From contig OY821521.1 in NCBI GenBank assembly GCA_963682025.1, positions 198,783,526 to 198,847,525 of the forward strand: DNA of 64,000 bases, written 5' to 3'. The notes under the pieces are model-generated. The model was given only the letters and a program-made list of their open reading frames with translations, did no database searches and was not told the DNA's origin. Both the position numbers and the translations under genes were made by a program. Shown piece after piece: positions 24,424 through 36,014 of this stretch; the stretch's first letter is position 1, and every line of letters begins with the position of its first letter. Source of the stretch: Cordilura impudica (lineage: Eukaryota; Arthropoda; Insecta; Diptera; Scathophagidae).

Positions 24424-25440
24424 GTTTTTCGTTGAAATCGCTCTCTTTTAAAAAAAAATTTAGAGGGAAGAAAAATAAGTTCCTGGCAACTGATGAAATT
24501 TTCAGTGCTCTTAGCTAGTCGAGATGATGGGAAAAAATTTATCACAAAACAAACAATTAAATAAAAATATGAAAAAAACAAATTAAACATAGGTAGCTGA
24601 TTCGTTGTTGCAACCGAATTTATTAATTTTGTTAAAAATGTAATTTTGTTAAAAATGTATTTTAATACAAATTTTTATTACTTTACTGGTACCTTTAAAT
24701 AAAAGCAGCAAAACTTTTATGAAGCTGTTCTATTAGAATTTCAAATAACACTGCTAATTGTTACAATGTAATAAAAAGTGTTTTTGCTCCCCGCGTATTC
24801 GGACAAATTGATGATATGATTATATAATATCTCCAAGAAACCAGACTATTTAAAAGCCATAAAAAACTGCATGGATTTAATGGTTTAAGGCAATAGAGCT
24901 GTTAGCTATTTATGTAGATATTAATATCACACCTTTTTGATATTACTTAATATCATCTTTCTCGGTTCCTTTACAAATCAAATAAAAATTTGTCAGTAAA
25001 TTGTTTAAAACAGCTGCCATTTATATTAGAAGAGAGGAATTTTCTTATAACCTACATGCTTAAGATTTTGGATAATATTTTAATATCATCTATTTTCAAT
25101 TAGGTTGTAAAATGAACGATAGATGATGATTTGCTTTTTTTACAATCGCACATTTCGGTTTGAGATTTCGCTGTTCTATTTCCATTTTTCGTTTAAAAAA
25201 TCAAAGAAGAACATAGGAAATATAAGATCATAAAATGAAGGGTATTTCGTGATATGTACGTTATATTAAAAAAGAAAGTAAATAACCCATTAAATTCGCG
25301 ATAAAATTACTTATGTGAATATTCTCTCTCTTCAAAAATCAATGCATTTTTCCACTTTTTACACGATTTGTATACAGATCTTTTTACCACCAATCTATCC
25401 AAACATGTTAGGGGTGCTTCAATGACTCCAATAAGAGTAT
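24424..25440. other. Unassigned AT-rich DNA
   Basis: No gene, RNA gene or repeat family recognised. It may be single-copy sequence, since no other copy is visible in this window. Confidence 0.45.
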
Positions 25441-25501
25441 ACATATTAGAGTGGGTCAAATTGTAGGGGGCTCATCGCGATTCTGGTACCATGAGCCATA
25501 A

Positions 25502-26120
25502 CAAGAATTTTTGCTCAAAGAACCATACCTCTAAAATCATTTTCGAACCCACCAAAATTTCGATGAAAAATCGATTTATGTCGTATATGGGTAACCCATA
25601 TAAAATTATATTTGCCCAAGGAACCATACCTCTGAAATCCTTTTCCAAACCTCCAAAATTTCGATGAAAAAATCGATTTATGTCGTATATGGGTAACCCA
25701 TATAAAATTATATTTGCCCAAGGAACCATGCCTCTAAAATCCTTTTCCAAACCTCCAAAATTTCGATGAAAAATCGATTTATGTCGTATATGGGTAACCC
25801 ATATAAAATAATTTTTGCCAAGGAACCACGCCTTAAAATCCTTTTCCAAACCTCCAAAATTTCGATGAAAAAATCGATTTGTGCCGTATATGGGTAACCC
25901 ATATAAAATTATATTTGCCCAAGGAACCATACCTCTGAAATCCTTTTCCAAACCTCCAAAATTTCGATGAAAAAATCGATTTATGTCGTATATGGGTAAC
26001 CCATATAAAATTATTTTTTTCCCAAGGAACCATGCCTCTAAAATCCTCTTCAAAACCTCAAAAATTTCGATGAAAAATCGATTGATGTCGTATATGGGTA
26101 CACCATATAAAATTATATTA
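25502..26120. repeat. Minisatellite, about 103-bp unit, six copies
   Basis: Six tandem units share GGAACCATACCTCTAAAATC, TTTCGATGAAAAATCGATTT and TATATGGGTAACCCATATA. The last is an inverted repeat of two 9-base arms around one central base, so every unit can form a hairpin. Unit starts, judged by TTTCGATGAAA, lie near 25,557, 25,660, 25,760, 25,860, 25,962 and 26,065. A 193-codon open frame on the minus strand is simply this repeat read in phase. Confidence 0.93.
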
Positions 26121-26659
26121 ATATATATTATAATATATATTTTGTTAATAAGACTTTAAAGTCCAATCGTTAATTTCGGAAAATTTCTTAAACAAAATTT
26201 TTGCAAAAGTAAAATTGGAGATTTTGAAATAGTGTTAAAAAATACGTTCCGTTTTTACATTAATTTGGAACGGCATAACAATAGACGAGATGCAAAATAC
26301 TTTACATAAGATCATTTTGGGATCAGGAGAATGCAAAAATATTGTTGCTGTAAATTATTTCAGTGTCTTTAAAAATGTGAGCTCGATTTTCTTAATCAAG
26401 TGGCCTGCGACGCATTTATTGCCTGGAGAACTTGATATAACTTGGCTGTTTTTCAACCGATAACAGATTTTATTGTTTTATTAGAAAGATAATTTATCTC
26501 TAGATTATGGTTTATTGATTAATTTAATTGAAGCGCAATTATTAATATCAAAATTTTTGTGAAGAATGATTTCTTTTGAAAAATTTTACATATAAAAATA
26601 TATATTTTTTTTTTTTAAACTAGTTCCGCGAAGCCGAGTGGCTTGTCTGCAGATTCAAA

Positions 26660-26760
26660 TTTTGGCTTTTTTTTTTTGCAGCGACAGACCAAAGCCTCTG
26701 GTGGGAATCGAACCCACGAATGATAGGCGAGCACGCTACCTACTGACCTACCGGGGCGAT
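26660..26760 (-). mobile_element. tRNA-derived SINE head, copy 1
   Basis: On the minus strand: CGCCCCGGTAGGTCAGTAGG, GTAGCGTGCTCGCC, then GTGGGTTCGATTCCCACC and AGAGGCTTTGGTCTGTCGCT, followed by poly-A. GGTTCGATTCC is a perfect RNA polymerase III B box, and TAGGTCAGTAGG is close to an A box. About ten bases between the boxes are missing compared with the copies at 35 kb. The tail differs from the other copies. Confidence 0.75.
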
Positions 26761-26942
26761 TTGTCCGATTTGGCTCAAATTTTGCGCCCTAAAGTTTTAG
26801 ATCCAGTGTCACAATAATCCGACTCGCAGACCTCCAAATTCGACCAAAAAATTTTTTTCATACAAACCACTGTCAGTCACCCTAATGTACATAGATGACG
26901 CTTTCTGTTTGATTTTAAAAAAGTGCCATAAAAAATCTTTAA

Positions 26943-27060
26943 TTACTAGATGTGTACAATGCGTTTAGAGAATTGGTCTTGGGTCCAACTAATTGGGTAA
27001 AAAAATAAGTATAACCGAAATCTATGTGGAATTTTTATTAATGTTGATGATATTCAGGCA
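26943..27060 (+). mobile_element. Family B repeat fragment, copy 5
   Basis: Only the 5' part remains: ATGCGTTTAGAGAATTGGTC, CCAACTAATTGGG and a decayed TGTGGAATTTTTATTAAT. Confidence 0.75.
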
Positions 27061-27138
27061 GCTTGACTTTTTTTAATAAAATTAATATTGGAATATTAAA
27101 GACTTGAGTCGAAATTTTGTTGAGAATAGGAAAAAAAA

Positions 27139-27879
27139 TGCGTTAGAGACCCTATCTCTTAGGTCCAACTAATTAGATATAGAAAATAAACTTAAACCAA
27201 ATTTGAGTGGAATTTCATTCATTTTTTTACCTTCGGATATGAAAAAGTTCATACCGGATGCTATATTTATATAGGGACTAGGTCGAAAAATGGACTGATC
27301 CTAACTATACTTGGTTAGGTCATTTATGTTTTGCAAAAACATATACAAACCAAATTTGAGAAAAATCTGTGCAATATTTTTGTTTTTTGATAGATTTAAG
27401 TGAAGTTTGGGAAGCAGCTTTATATGGCTTTATGCGTGAAAATTAACCTAAAGGGTTTATTTTTGGACTATTGATAGATGGATGTCATAAACATACACAA
27501 ATTCAATTTGACGAGATGTATGTAATAATTTGGATCTTATGGCAATTTAAATCGATCTCACAGGGGTCATTTGTATGGGGACTTGGTCTGAACATGAACC
27601 AATTTTCATCAATTTCAATAGCGTTCTCTCTATGATCGATAGAAGCTTATGCACTAAATTTCATCAAAATATATTCATGTTTACGACCTGTAATTTGATA
27701 ACAAGATTTACATGGACACAGAAACGGACGGACGGACGGACAGACGAACATCAGAAAGTGATTCTGAGTCGATGGTATAATAACAGATTGGTCCAGTTTT
27801 GGTAGCTTTGGTAGTTGCAAACATCATCACAAAGTTATTATAACCTGACCACATAGTGGTATAGGGAGGGTATAAAAAT
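27139..27879 (+). mobile_element. Family B repeat, copy 6
   Basis: A nearly complete B from ATGCGTTAGAGACCCTATCT through the GGAC/AGAC run near 27,726 to the 3' hairpin ACCACATAGTGGTATAGGGA and GGGTATAAAAA. The first about 45 bp of the consensus are missing. Only about 55 bp separate it from the next family A copy. Confidence 0.87.
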
Positions 27880-27933
27880 ATTTTTCGTGTAAAAATATTT
27901 AAACATTTTGGTATGCAAAAAATTATATACAAA

Positions 27934-30900
27934 CAAGTAAGAGTGTTAAATTCGGCTGTGCCGAATCTTTGATACCCTCCACCTCGGTTTGAGTCTTGAT
28001 AATAAATGCAAATGAAAAAGTAAACAATTTGTTTAACTTAATACCAAATTATTTCAGCAAATTCTTTGGGTTGGTTTTCGTCTTTTCTATTATTTCGGAT
28101 TTATTTCGGTGTTTGCTTTTTGGTCATTATGGTTGCTGATCGGCATGCATTTAGGTTATATACCTATATGCATGCGTTTCCAGTTATATGACATAACTTC
28201 TCGTTTAATTTAGTTTTTGCTAATTAAATAGCTCGCTCTAACCTCCATTGCAAAGGTAATGGTTGTGTAGGATGGCTATATGCATTAAATCGTGCTAATT
28301 GGAGATGGCTGTATAGTTTCTTTTAACTGGCCAATTATTTCTTCATTGCGGCCATATAGGTCGGATGGAGTAACAAAATAAAACCAAAAAAAAAAACTCA
28401 ATTTTTTTATTAAAATATTGGCATATTTGGAAAACATAGAGAATAAATTTATAATAATAAATATTCAAATTAGAGATGCCAAACGCAAAAAACCAAATGT
28501 TCCAAACATTTTAAATAAAATAATTTGTTCTCTTTATTTTCTGAAAAACTTCAAATATTCATCCAAAAGAAAATTGTGAAAAATAATAAATGTATAAATA
28601 ACATTCTCATTTATTTATGTAACAATTTTTATGTTCGCAATTCTTATATATCATTTAACGTTTTCTAAAATTCATTGAATTTAAATTAATGTTTTCTGTA
28701 GTCCGATTCTGTAAATTTCAATAACCCGACAATCGCAAAATATATCGACAGCTATTGTTGTTTGCACTAAGGATTAAGTGATTCACTAAGTACAGACATC
28801 TTAACGACTGTCGACATCTCTATTTTTCTATTTATTTAAATTGTAAACGAGTGGCATCTCTGTTAAAATAAGCGAAAAACACAAAGAAGAATAGAAAAAA
28901 ACAAATTACTTCGTGTTTGACAGGATGATTTTATGTTTATGTTTAATGTCTCTATTTTTTTTTTACTAATATTTCTGTTTATTTATTTGAAAATGAAATA
29001 ATGAATTGAATATGCTATTTAATTTTTTTATTTATATAAAAAAGTTTTTTAATAAAAGTAAAATATTTTCACTATTTTATGATTTTTATTTATTTATGAC
29101 GACATTTCAACCTAAAAATTTAAGTTTTTATCGATTGAATTAACAACACAAAAATGGTTGTCGTTTAGATAACAACAACAGCTGGCTTTAACAATAGCGA
29201 ATATCGTTTAAAAATTTTATTGATAATTTTGCAATTTTCCTTTTTTAGCGATTCGACAATCGTTAGAAGAAGTTACTGAAAAGCTTTTAATTTCTCCTGA
29301 ATGCCAAAATTTTTTTTAATGTAAACATTTTTTAAATGTGAACATATTTGGTGTTTGTTTTGGAATTTCAATTTGTGTTAAACGAATAAAATTTATATGT
29401 TAAAGATGCAATTGATGTCTTCTAAATTTAAAATTATTATTTCCGACATTTTGATATGATTTTCTGAAATTCAATTAATATTTTCTAATTTACAATTGGA
29501 AATTTTAATTTCAGTTTTTATTAGAATTGATATTTTCTTAAATTTGAATGGAAAATTTAAAAAGTGCAATTTTGTATTCATGTGAATAATAATGCTTTAG
29601 TAATTAAAAAACATTTTTTAAAAATTAGATGTAATCGCAATCAGATATTTTGTAAGTAAAGCATAATAATAATTCTATATAACTATGTAGAACTTTTTTG
29701 AAAGCAAGAAACTCATTGATAACTCGGTAACTCTATTTTGTAAAGACAACAAAAAGTTAATATGCCAAACTTATGTTCATATTTGTAAAAGAATAATGAA
29801 AAAACGTATGAAATAAAAGACCAGCCCGTGTATACTCTTAACATTGTGCTGTATGATATCTATTTGAAAATATTGAAATTCATGTAAAATAGAAATAACT
29901 ATTGCAAAGCTAATTAGAGCAAAAATTGTGGCGCCATCTACTGTCGCATAGTCACGCTGAACAAAATGAAGTGACACTCTGTTAATGCAAAAGAAATGTA
30001 TTTTCCCTACAACAAAATATTGCAGAATTTTATGTAAATAAAATAATATACCGATTTATTTCTAACATGCAGTTGTTATGGATATACATATATATAATAT
30101 ATATATTATTTGTATTATTTAATATGTTTATATAAATTTTGAAATAAATTTATACACAAAATTTTTTTTTTTTGCTATATTTACATTGTTTTTTTTTTTT
30201 ATTAACAACTAGGTATTTTAGCATTATTTGCTTTAGATGTTGGTGAATTTTTACTTCCTTTATAATAACTCGTAGTGTCTGCTTGTCGAAAAAATTTTGG
30301 ATCGATTTTAACCAATTTCCCGTGAGCCATTCGATCTGAAATTTTGCAGGCAGGCTCGTGGTAATAACAAATTTTTAGAGTGATGCCAAAACAATGGTAA
30401 CTTTTAAATTTTTCTACCAGAGTTAATAAAAAAAATGTACAAAGGGTTAGTTTTTATTATATTATTACCACATCGACCACAAAAACAACAAGTCCAGCTA
30501 TGACAACAACACAACATTTAGAATAACAACAAGAACAATATAGAAACATCATATTTTTAATTTTTTTTTTTATTTTTTCAGAGATTTCCCTGGACCTGTT
30601 CCACCGATTTTAATGATTTTTGAAATAGAAATCTTCCCATGAATTTGGTGAATCATTCTCACTAAAAATGATCACTGTAGCTGCACTATTCAGGGCGTGA
30701 TCGTGACAAGAACAACATAGAAAATTATATTTTTTCAAGACTTTTTTTAGTTCTTCATTCAAATCTTGGGCCCTAATAGACCGATTTGGACGATTTTAAA
30801 TAGCAAACTTTTCAGGATGTTAGTGAATCATTTTTTATGTCAGCGAGCACCCTAGCTGCCCGATTAATGCCGTCATCGTGATTTCCACAGACGGACAGAC

Positions 30901-31049
30901 GGACAGACGGACATCGCTATATCAACTCCGGTTGTTATAAGGATCACAAATATATATTTTATGGGGTCCAAATTTTTTTTCTAATTATTACAAAGGGAAT
31001 GACAAACTTATATATACCCTCTGCACACTGGAGTGGAGGGTATAAAAAT
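27934..31049 (+). mobile_element. Family A large repeat, copy 3, uninterrupted
   Basis: The cleanest A copy (about 3.1 kb), from CAAGTAAGAGTGTTAAATTC to TGGAGGGTATAAAAAT, with three to four GGAC/AGAC units near 30,890. It has neither the G nor the B insertion found in the other copies and so supplies both empty sites. No reading frame above about 65 codons occurs. Confidence 0.9.
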
Positions 31050-33118
31050 CAGACAATAAATTTAAATACATAAATTATATTAAAACAAAGATTGTTATTA
31101 TTTGTATTCCTCTCATATCTTCAAACACTCCAAAAACCGAAATTTACTATAACACATAATATTCCTAAAAAATTTCTTTAACAAAACGTGATCGCCTTTA
31201 GATAGACCAATAAGCACAAAAAAAACTTTGAAAATAAAAAATTTATATACGTCATACGAATTTAGATCAATATTTGCCATGACTTATATTTTATAGCCCA
31301 ACTATCCTAACAAAACACGATGGGATCTGCTCATATATTCATCACACTGTCGTGTTTTAATGTCACCATAATTATCGCCTTTATTTAGTGTATAGTTTTA
31401 TTAGTATTTAATTTATGTTTAATATCATTCGTTTTAACATCAGGATGGTAAATTATTATTTGCTTTATTTATTTTATAATAAAAAAAAAATTTGCTTTTG
31501 AGTGCGTTTTTAGAAATCGAAACTCATATATTCAAAAGAATTAAAAACAAAAATAAACAATAATAAATCATTATTGATTTCAAAAAAAAAAAAAAATAAA
31601 AATAACAATAACAATAAAACAAAACCATTTGCCAAGGCTTTTGCACAAATATCTCATTGAGCTGCAGACAAAGAATTTGTATCTTAAAAAGAATAAACTT
31701 AAACACTAAAAAGCATCAGTAATGGCAAAATATCAAATTTCCCTCAACATGGATTGATTGGAAAATTGACTTTGTTATACAATAATAAACAAAAAAAAAT
31801 AATAATAATAATGATATGAAAAAAAAACTGCATTACTTTTTATGGAGCAGAAAAAAATATTCCGCATATTAAGGGGATTTTGTAGTTGATAACATAAGAA
31901 CAGACCTTTAATTAATATCGACACAATTAAGCGGAAAAGCGACACGCTTAAGTCAATTTTACTTTATTGCCATCAAAGATAAAACACAATTTAAATTTCA
32001 ACACTTAAATATTTATATGCTGAATAACCAAAAGCCGCACAGTGCTGCGAAATAGTATGGAAAATATTGAGGTAAAAAATTTATTTATTTTTTTAATTTA
32101 ACAAATTTTTTTAATTATTGCCAAGAACAACCAAAAGCCGCACTGTGCTGTGAAATAGTATGGAAAATATTGAGGTAAAAAATATATAATTTAACAATAA
32201 TCCTTTACCACTGAAGATTATTTAAATTTTTCCCAATATCTCTCATTAAATCGAATAAGATTTTCTCTAAAGTCTAATTTAAAAAAAAAATCATGTTCCT
32301 AATTCCTCGCTATTTTATAACAGAATTGCACCAAAAATTGCACTTGCAATTTATAAAAAAAATGATATTACCTGTTGCAGAAAGTACTGTGCGGCACGTT
32401 AAGACACAACGATTAACATCCGCCATAAAAACAAAAAAAAATTACAAAAAAACTTATTCAATTTGTCATATACTTATACTTTTACATCTACGCCGTGTTA
32501 TAAAAATGAACAACAACAACGCTGGCAAAGAAGTTGAATAGCTGCGCAATTAACAATACAATTGTTATCAGTTAATAGAGCGCATTTTTTTCTTTCGTTT
32601 TTTTTTTTTTTTTTTTTTTGGTAGTACAACAAATGCCATATGAACTATTGATAAATGGGTCTGGGAATTCCTTAAAGTACTACAAACTCAGTGAATTTTT
32701 ACATATTTGTTTTTTATTTTAAACAATTCATTCTTTATTTATTTTATTTACATGATTTAATCTTTGAAATAATTGCACTGCGGAAATTATCAAAATCACC
32801 AAAAGCTTAACAATAAAAAATGAGTTATTACAAAAGTTAAACACCATAAAAAAAATGTTGTGTGAATTTTGATATCGATTGCTTTATTATCTTGGAAATT
32901 TCCCAAAAAAAAAGCATTATGTGAATTTATCTAAAGCAACAAAAAATAAAAAATAACTTGATAAACAGCTGGACATTTCATAAATTTTTATGGGCCAAAT
33001 ATATATATTTTTCTTAATTTGACCTCTCTTAAAATGATTCGTTTGTTTCCTCAAGAGGAAAAAACTCAGAAGATACAAATTGCCTAGATCAGGGGTATAA
33101 ATCAGGCCATTTTCCTTT
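31050..33118. other. Unassigned AT-rich DNA with a 100-bp duplication
   Basis: No gene recognised. A sequence with CCAAAAGCCGCACAGTGCTG and GTATGGAAAATATTGAGGTA at about 32,030-32,090 is repeated at 32,130-32,190 with a few differences, a two-copy tandem duplication of about 100 bp. A poly-T run of about 18 is near 32,600. The 82-codon frame at 32,293 starts well (MFLIPRYF) but resembles no known protein. Confidence 0.45.
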
Positions 33119-33421
33119 AAAAATAATGTTTTTTTCTTTAAAACGGTCATTTTCTTTTAAAAACGTAATTTTTCTCCAAAAAAAAACACATTTACTTATA
33201 AAAGTACATTTTCTTAAAAAACAATTTTTCTTAAAAATTTACCTTTTCTTTAAAAAGTTGCATTTCTCAAACAATACATTTTTCTTTATGAAGTACATAT
33301 GTTTTTCTGAAAACAATGGCCTTTTCTTAATAAGTACTTTTTCTTAGAGAAAAGCACCTGTTCCTATAAAAGTGATTTTTCTCATTAAAGTACCTTTTCT
33401 TAAAAAGTACATTTTTCTTAA

Positions 33422-33828
33422 AGGCCCATTTACACGATACCACCCAGACGTATGATTTTTCAAAATAAAAATCGGATGAAATTCATCGGACTGTTATAAA
33501 GTCGTACCGACATTATTTCTGCATACTTCGGCCGTTTACATCATCACACTCACGTCTTGTGAAAACAGCTGTTTAGAATAACAAACAAATTAATTTTGAA
33601 ATTTATATTTTATTTCTACTTTCTTGCTTTTGTTTACCTTTTTTTTAATATTACCAAAAAAAAACAACTCTGGTCCGATGAAAATGACAAGGTTTTAGAA
33701 AAGTTCCTAAAATCATCGGACTTCGAAAATAAAGTCGTACAGGCTGTCAATTTCATAACAGAAGCTTTTTACACGATACTCGACTTTTTGACAGGTCGTA
33801 TTCAAAGTGCGATAGGGTAAACAGGCCT
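33422..33828. mobile_element. Element F: 407-bp MITE, PIF/Harbinger-like
   Basis: Ends AGGCCCATTTACACGATACC and, inverted, AGGCCTGTTTACCCTATCGC: 16 of the first 22 positions agree. TAA stands on both sides (33,419-33,421 and 33,829-33,831), the 3-bp duplication of PIF/Harbinger elements. The right half contains a coding-like stretch (LWSDENDKVLEKFLKSSDF, near 33,670-33,725) that I cannot assign; it may be a remnant of the parent element. A truncated copy is at 38,651. Confidence 0.82.
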
Positions 33829-34872
33829 TAAACAGTACCTTTTCTCAAAAAAGTACCTTTTTCATAAGGTACATTTTCTTTAAAAAAAAATATCATTTAT
33901 TAAAAAATAATACCCTTTATTAAAACGTACATTTTTCAATATATCACTTTTTTTTCAAAATAATACCTTTTCTAGAAATAGTACTTCTTTTTTAAAAAAA
34001 AAGTTTCTTAAAAATTTACCATTTCTTAAAAAATGTTTTTTAATGTACTAGCTTTTCTTATAAAAGTACTTTTTCTGACAAACGTACCTTCTTTGTAAAA
34101 TAGTACCTTTTCTTAAGAAGTACCTCGTCTCAAAAAAAAGTACTACCTAAACAAGTACCATTTAATAAAAAGTTAATTTTCTTAAAAAGTACCTTTTTTA
34201 AAAAAGTGGATTTTTATAAAAGTACATTTTCTTTAAAAAAAAGTACTTTTTCTTAAAAAGTACCTTTCTTTCCAAAAATTACCTTTTCTCATAAAAGTGC
34301 TTTTTCTTAAAAAGTAAATTTTCCTATAAGAGTACCTTTTTGAGAAAGCGTTTTTTCTTAAAATACTACATTTTGTTAAAAAAAAAAGTATGATTTCTTT
34401 AAATAATACATTTTCCTAAAAAAGTACCATATCTCAAAAAAATTTCTTTTTTAAATAGTACCTTTTCTTATGAAAGCACCTTTTCTCATAAAAGCACCTT
34501 TTCTTATAAAAGTACCTTTTCTCATAAAAGTACCTTTTTTTTTTGAATAAAAAACGTACCATTTTCTATAAAAAATAAAAAAATAACTTTTCTTAAAAAA
34601 AAACCATTTCTTAAAAACGTACTATTTCTTAAAATAGTACCTTTTCACATAAAAGAACGTTTTCTTATAAAAGCACGTTTTCTTAAAAAACTACTTAAAA
34701 TTATATTATTTCCTTAAAAACGTATTTTTTTTTATACTTAAAAAAGTACCTTCTATTAAAAAAGTAACTTTTCTTTTAAGATGTACTTTTCAGCTTTTAG
34801 CTTTTCGTAAAAAGTATCTCTACTCAAAAATATACCTTATTTCAAAAGTACTATTTCCTAAATTTTTTTTTT

Positions 34873-35156
34873 TTTTTTAAAAATTAACCAACACTCAGGG
34901 GATGCCCCCAACAGATGCAGTGTTGATCTCATGAAAATATTTTTTTTTTTTTAATTAATCAACACTCAGGGGATGCCCCCTACAGATGCAGTGCATTGTG
35001 TTGATCTCAGGAAAATAGGTTAAGGAGGAAAGAGGGAGTAGTGTGTTCATTTTTTTTTTTTTTTTGCAGCGACAGACCAAAGCCTCTGGTGGGAATCGAA
35101 CCCACGACCCCTCGCATCATTGGCGAGCACGCTACCTACTCACCTATCGGGAAGAT
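34873..35156 (-). mobile_element. tRNA-derived SINE, copy 2, duplicated tail
   Basis: Head on the minus strand at about 35,156-35,066: CCGATAGGTGAGTAGGTAGC, an anticodon-like arm CTCGC-CAATGAT-GCGAG with five perfect pairs, and a T-arm GTGGG-TTCGATT-CCCAC with a perfect B box. After GGTCTGTCGCTGC comes an A-run, then a tRNA-unrelated tail (ACACACTACTCCCTCTTTCC, GAGATCAACAC, GCATCCCCTGAGTGTTG). The tail is present twice in tandem at 34,886-34,950 and 34,960-35,050. This fits polymerase III transcription and LINE-assisted retrotransposition. Confidence 0.85.
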
Positions 35157-35275
35157 GTAAAGAGGAAGTAGTATTTGTGGATATTTGACTGAAATTTTAG
35201 TTGATTATAACTGTCAGGAAAGACCTGTGCGGGGAATTCTCCCTGTAATGCGTTGAGCGGTCAACTGGACAATGG
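35157..35275. other. Unassigned spacer within the minisatellite array
   Basis: About 120 bp unlike the array, with ACCTGTGCGGGGAATTCTCC and GTTGAGCGGTCAACTGG. The last is a short inverted repeat (GTTGA-GCGG-TCAAC). It may be part of the SINE insertion or a separate fragment. Confidence 0.4.
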
Positions 35276-35802
35276 ACTAAAAAAGTACTTTTTCTTAAAA
35301 ACAAAACTTTTCTTATAAAAGCACTTTTTCTCATAAAAAAAAACTTTTGTTAAAAGAGTACTTTTCTAAAAAATAACTTTTTCTAAAACAGCATGTTTCT
35401 TAAAAAATTACCTTTTCTTACAAATTTACTACTTTTTAAAAAATTACTTTTTCTTCAAAAATCGATTTTTTTTTAGAAAAGTACTTTTCTTTAAAAATCG
35501 ATTTTTTTTAGAAAAGTACTTTTCTTTAAAAAGTATTTTAAAAGTGTGTTTTCCTAAAAAAGTACTTTTTGTAAATACAGTGTTCCAAAAAAAAGTTAGT
35601 TTTTCAAAAAGTACATTTTCTCAGAAAAGTACTTTTAAAAAAAATATTTTCTCAAAAAAGTAGTTTTTCTTTTAAAAAAGTACCTTTTCTTATAAAAGTA
35701 CTTTTTCTCATAAAAGAACCTATTATTAAAAGAGCGCTTTAAAAAAAAAGTACATTTTCTTTAAAAAGTACATTTTCTTTAAGAAGCATATTTTCTTAAA
35801 AA

Positions 35803-36014
35803 GCGCCCCGGTAGGTGAGTAGGTAGCGTGCTCGCCTACCATGCAGGGGTCGTGGGTTCGACTCCCACCAGAGGCTTTGGTCTGTCGCTGCAAAAAAAAA
35901 ATGAACACACTACTCCCTCTTTCCTCCTTCGTATATCTATATCTTTCCTGAGATCAACACAATGCACTGCACCTGTAGGAGGCATCCCCTGAGTGTTGAT
36001 TAATAAAAAAAAAA
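35803..36014 (+). mobile_element. tRNA-derived SINE, copy 3, complete
   Basis: Head GCGCCCCGGTAGGTGAGTAG with an A box-like TAGGTGAGTAGG. CTCGCCTACCATGCAGG follows, resembling a Gly tRNA anticodon arm. The T-arm is GTGGG-TTCGACT-CCCAC with a perfect B box. Then come GGTCTGTCGCTGC, an A-run, the tail with ACACACTACTCCCTCTTTCC and CATCCCCTGAGTGTTGATTA, and a terminal A-run. The total is about 212 bp. Acceptor-stem pairing is poor, so it is a SINE, not a working tRNA. On the opposite strand the head reads as VGVEPTTPAW, a common false protein call. Confidence 0.88.

Larger units (their letters stand above)
25447..26885. mobile_element. Family H candidate element containing minisatellite and SINE
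   Basis: Starts ATTAGAGTGGGTCAAATTGT like the fragment at 16,997. A loosely inverted match (CAGTCACCCTAAT) stands near 26,873-26,885, so these may be short terminal repeats of about ten bases. The body contains a 103-bp tandem array, about 500 bp of unassigned sequence and a SINE head. The boundaries are weak. Confidence 0.4.

Noticed and set aside
25472..26053. 193-codon minus-strand frame plus overlapping frames
   Set aside because: It is the 103-bp minisatellite translated in phase; the repeated peptide follows from the DNA repeat and is not a protein family.
35803..35892. Possible functional tRNA gene
   Set aside because: A and B boxes and the T-arm are good, but the acceptor stem pairs badly, the head continues into a SINE tail with A-runs, and related copies are scattered.
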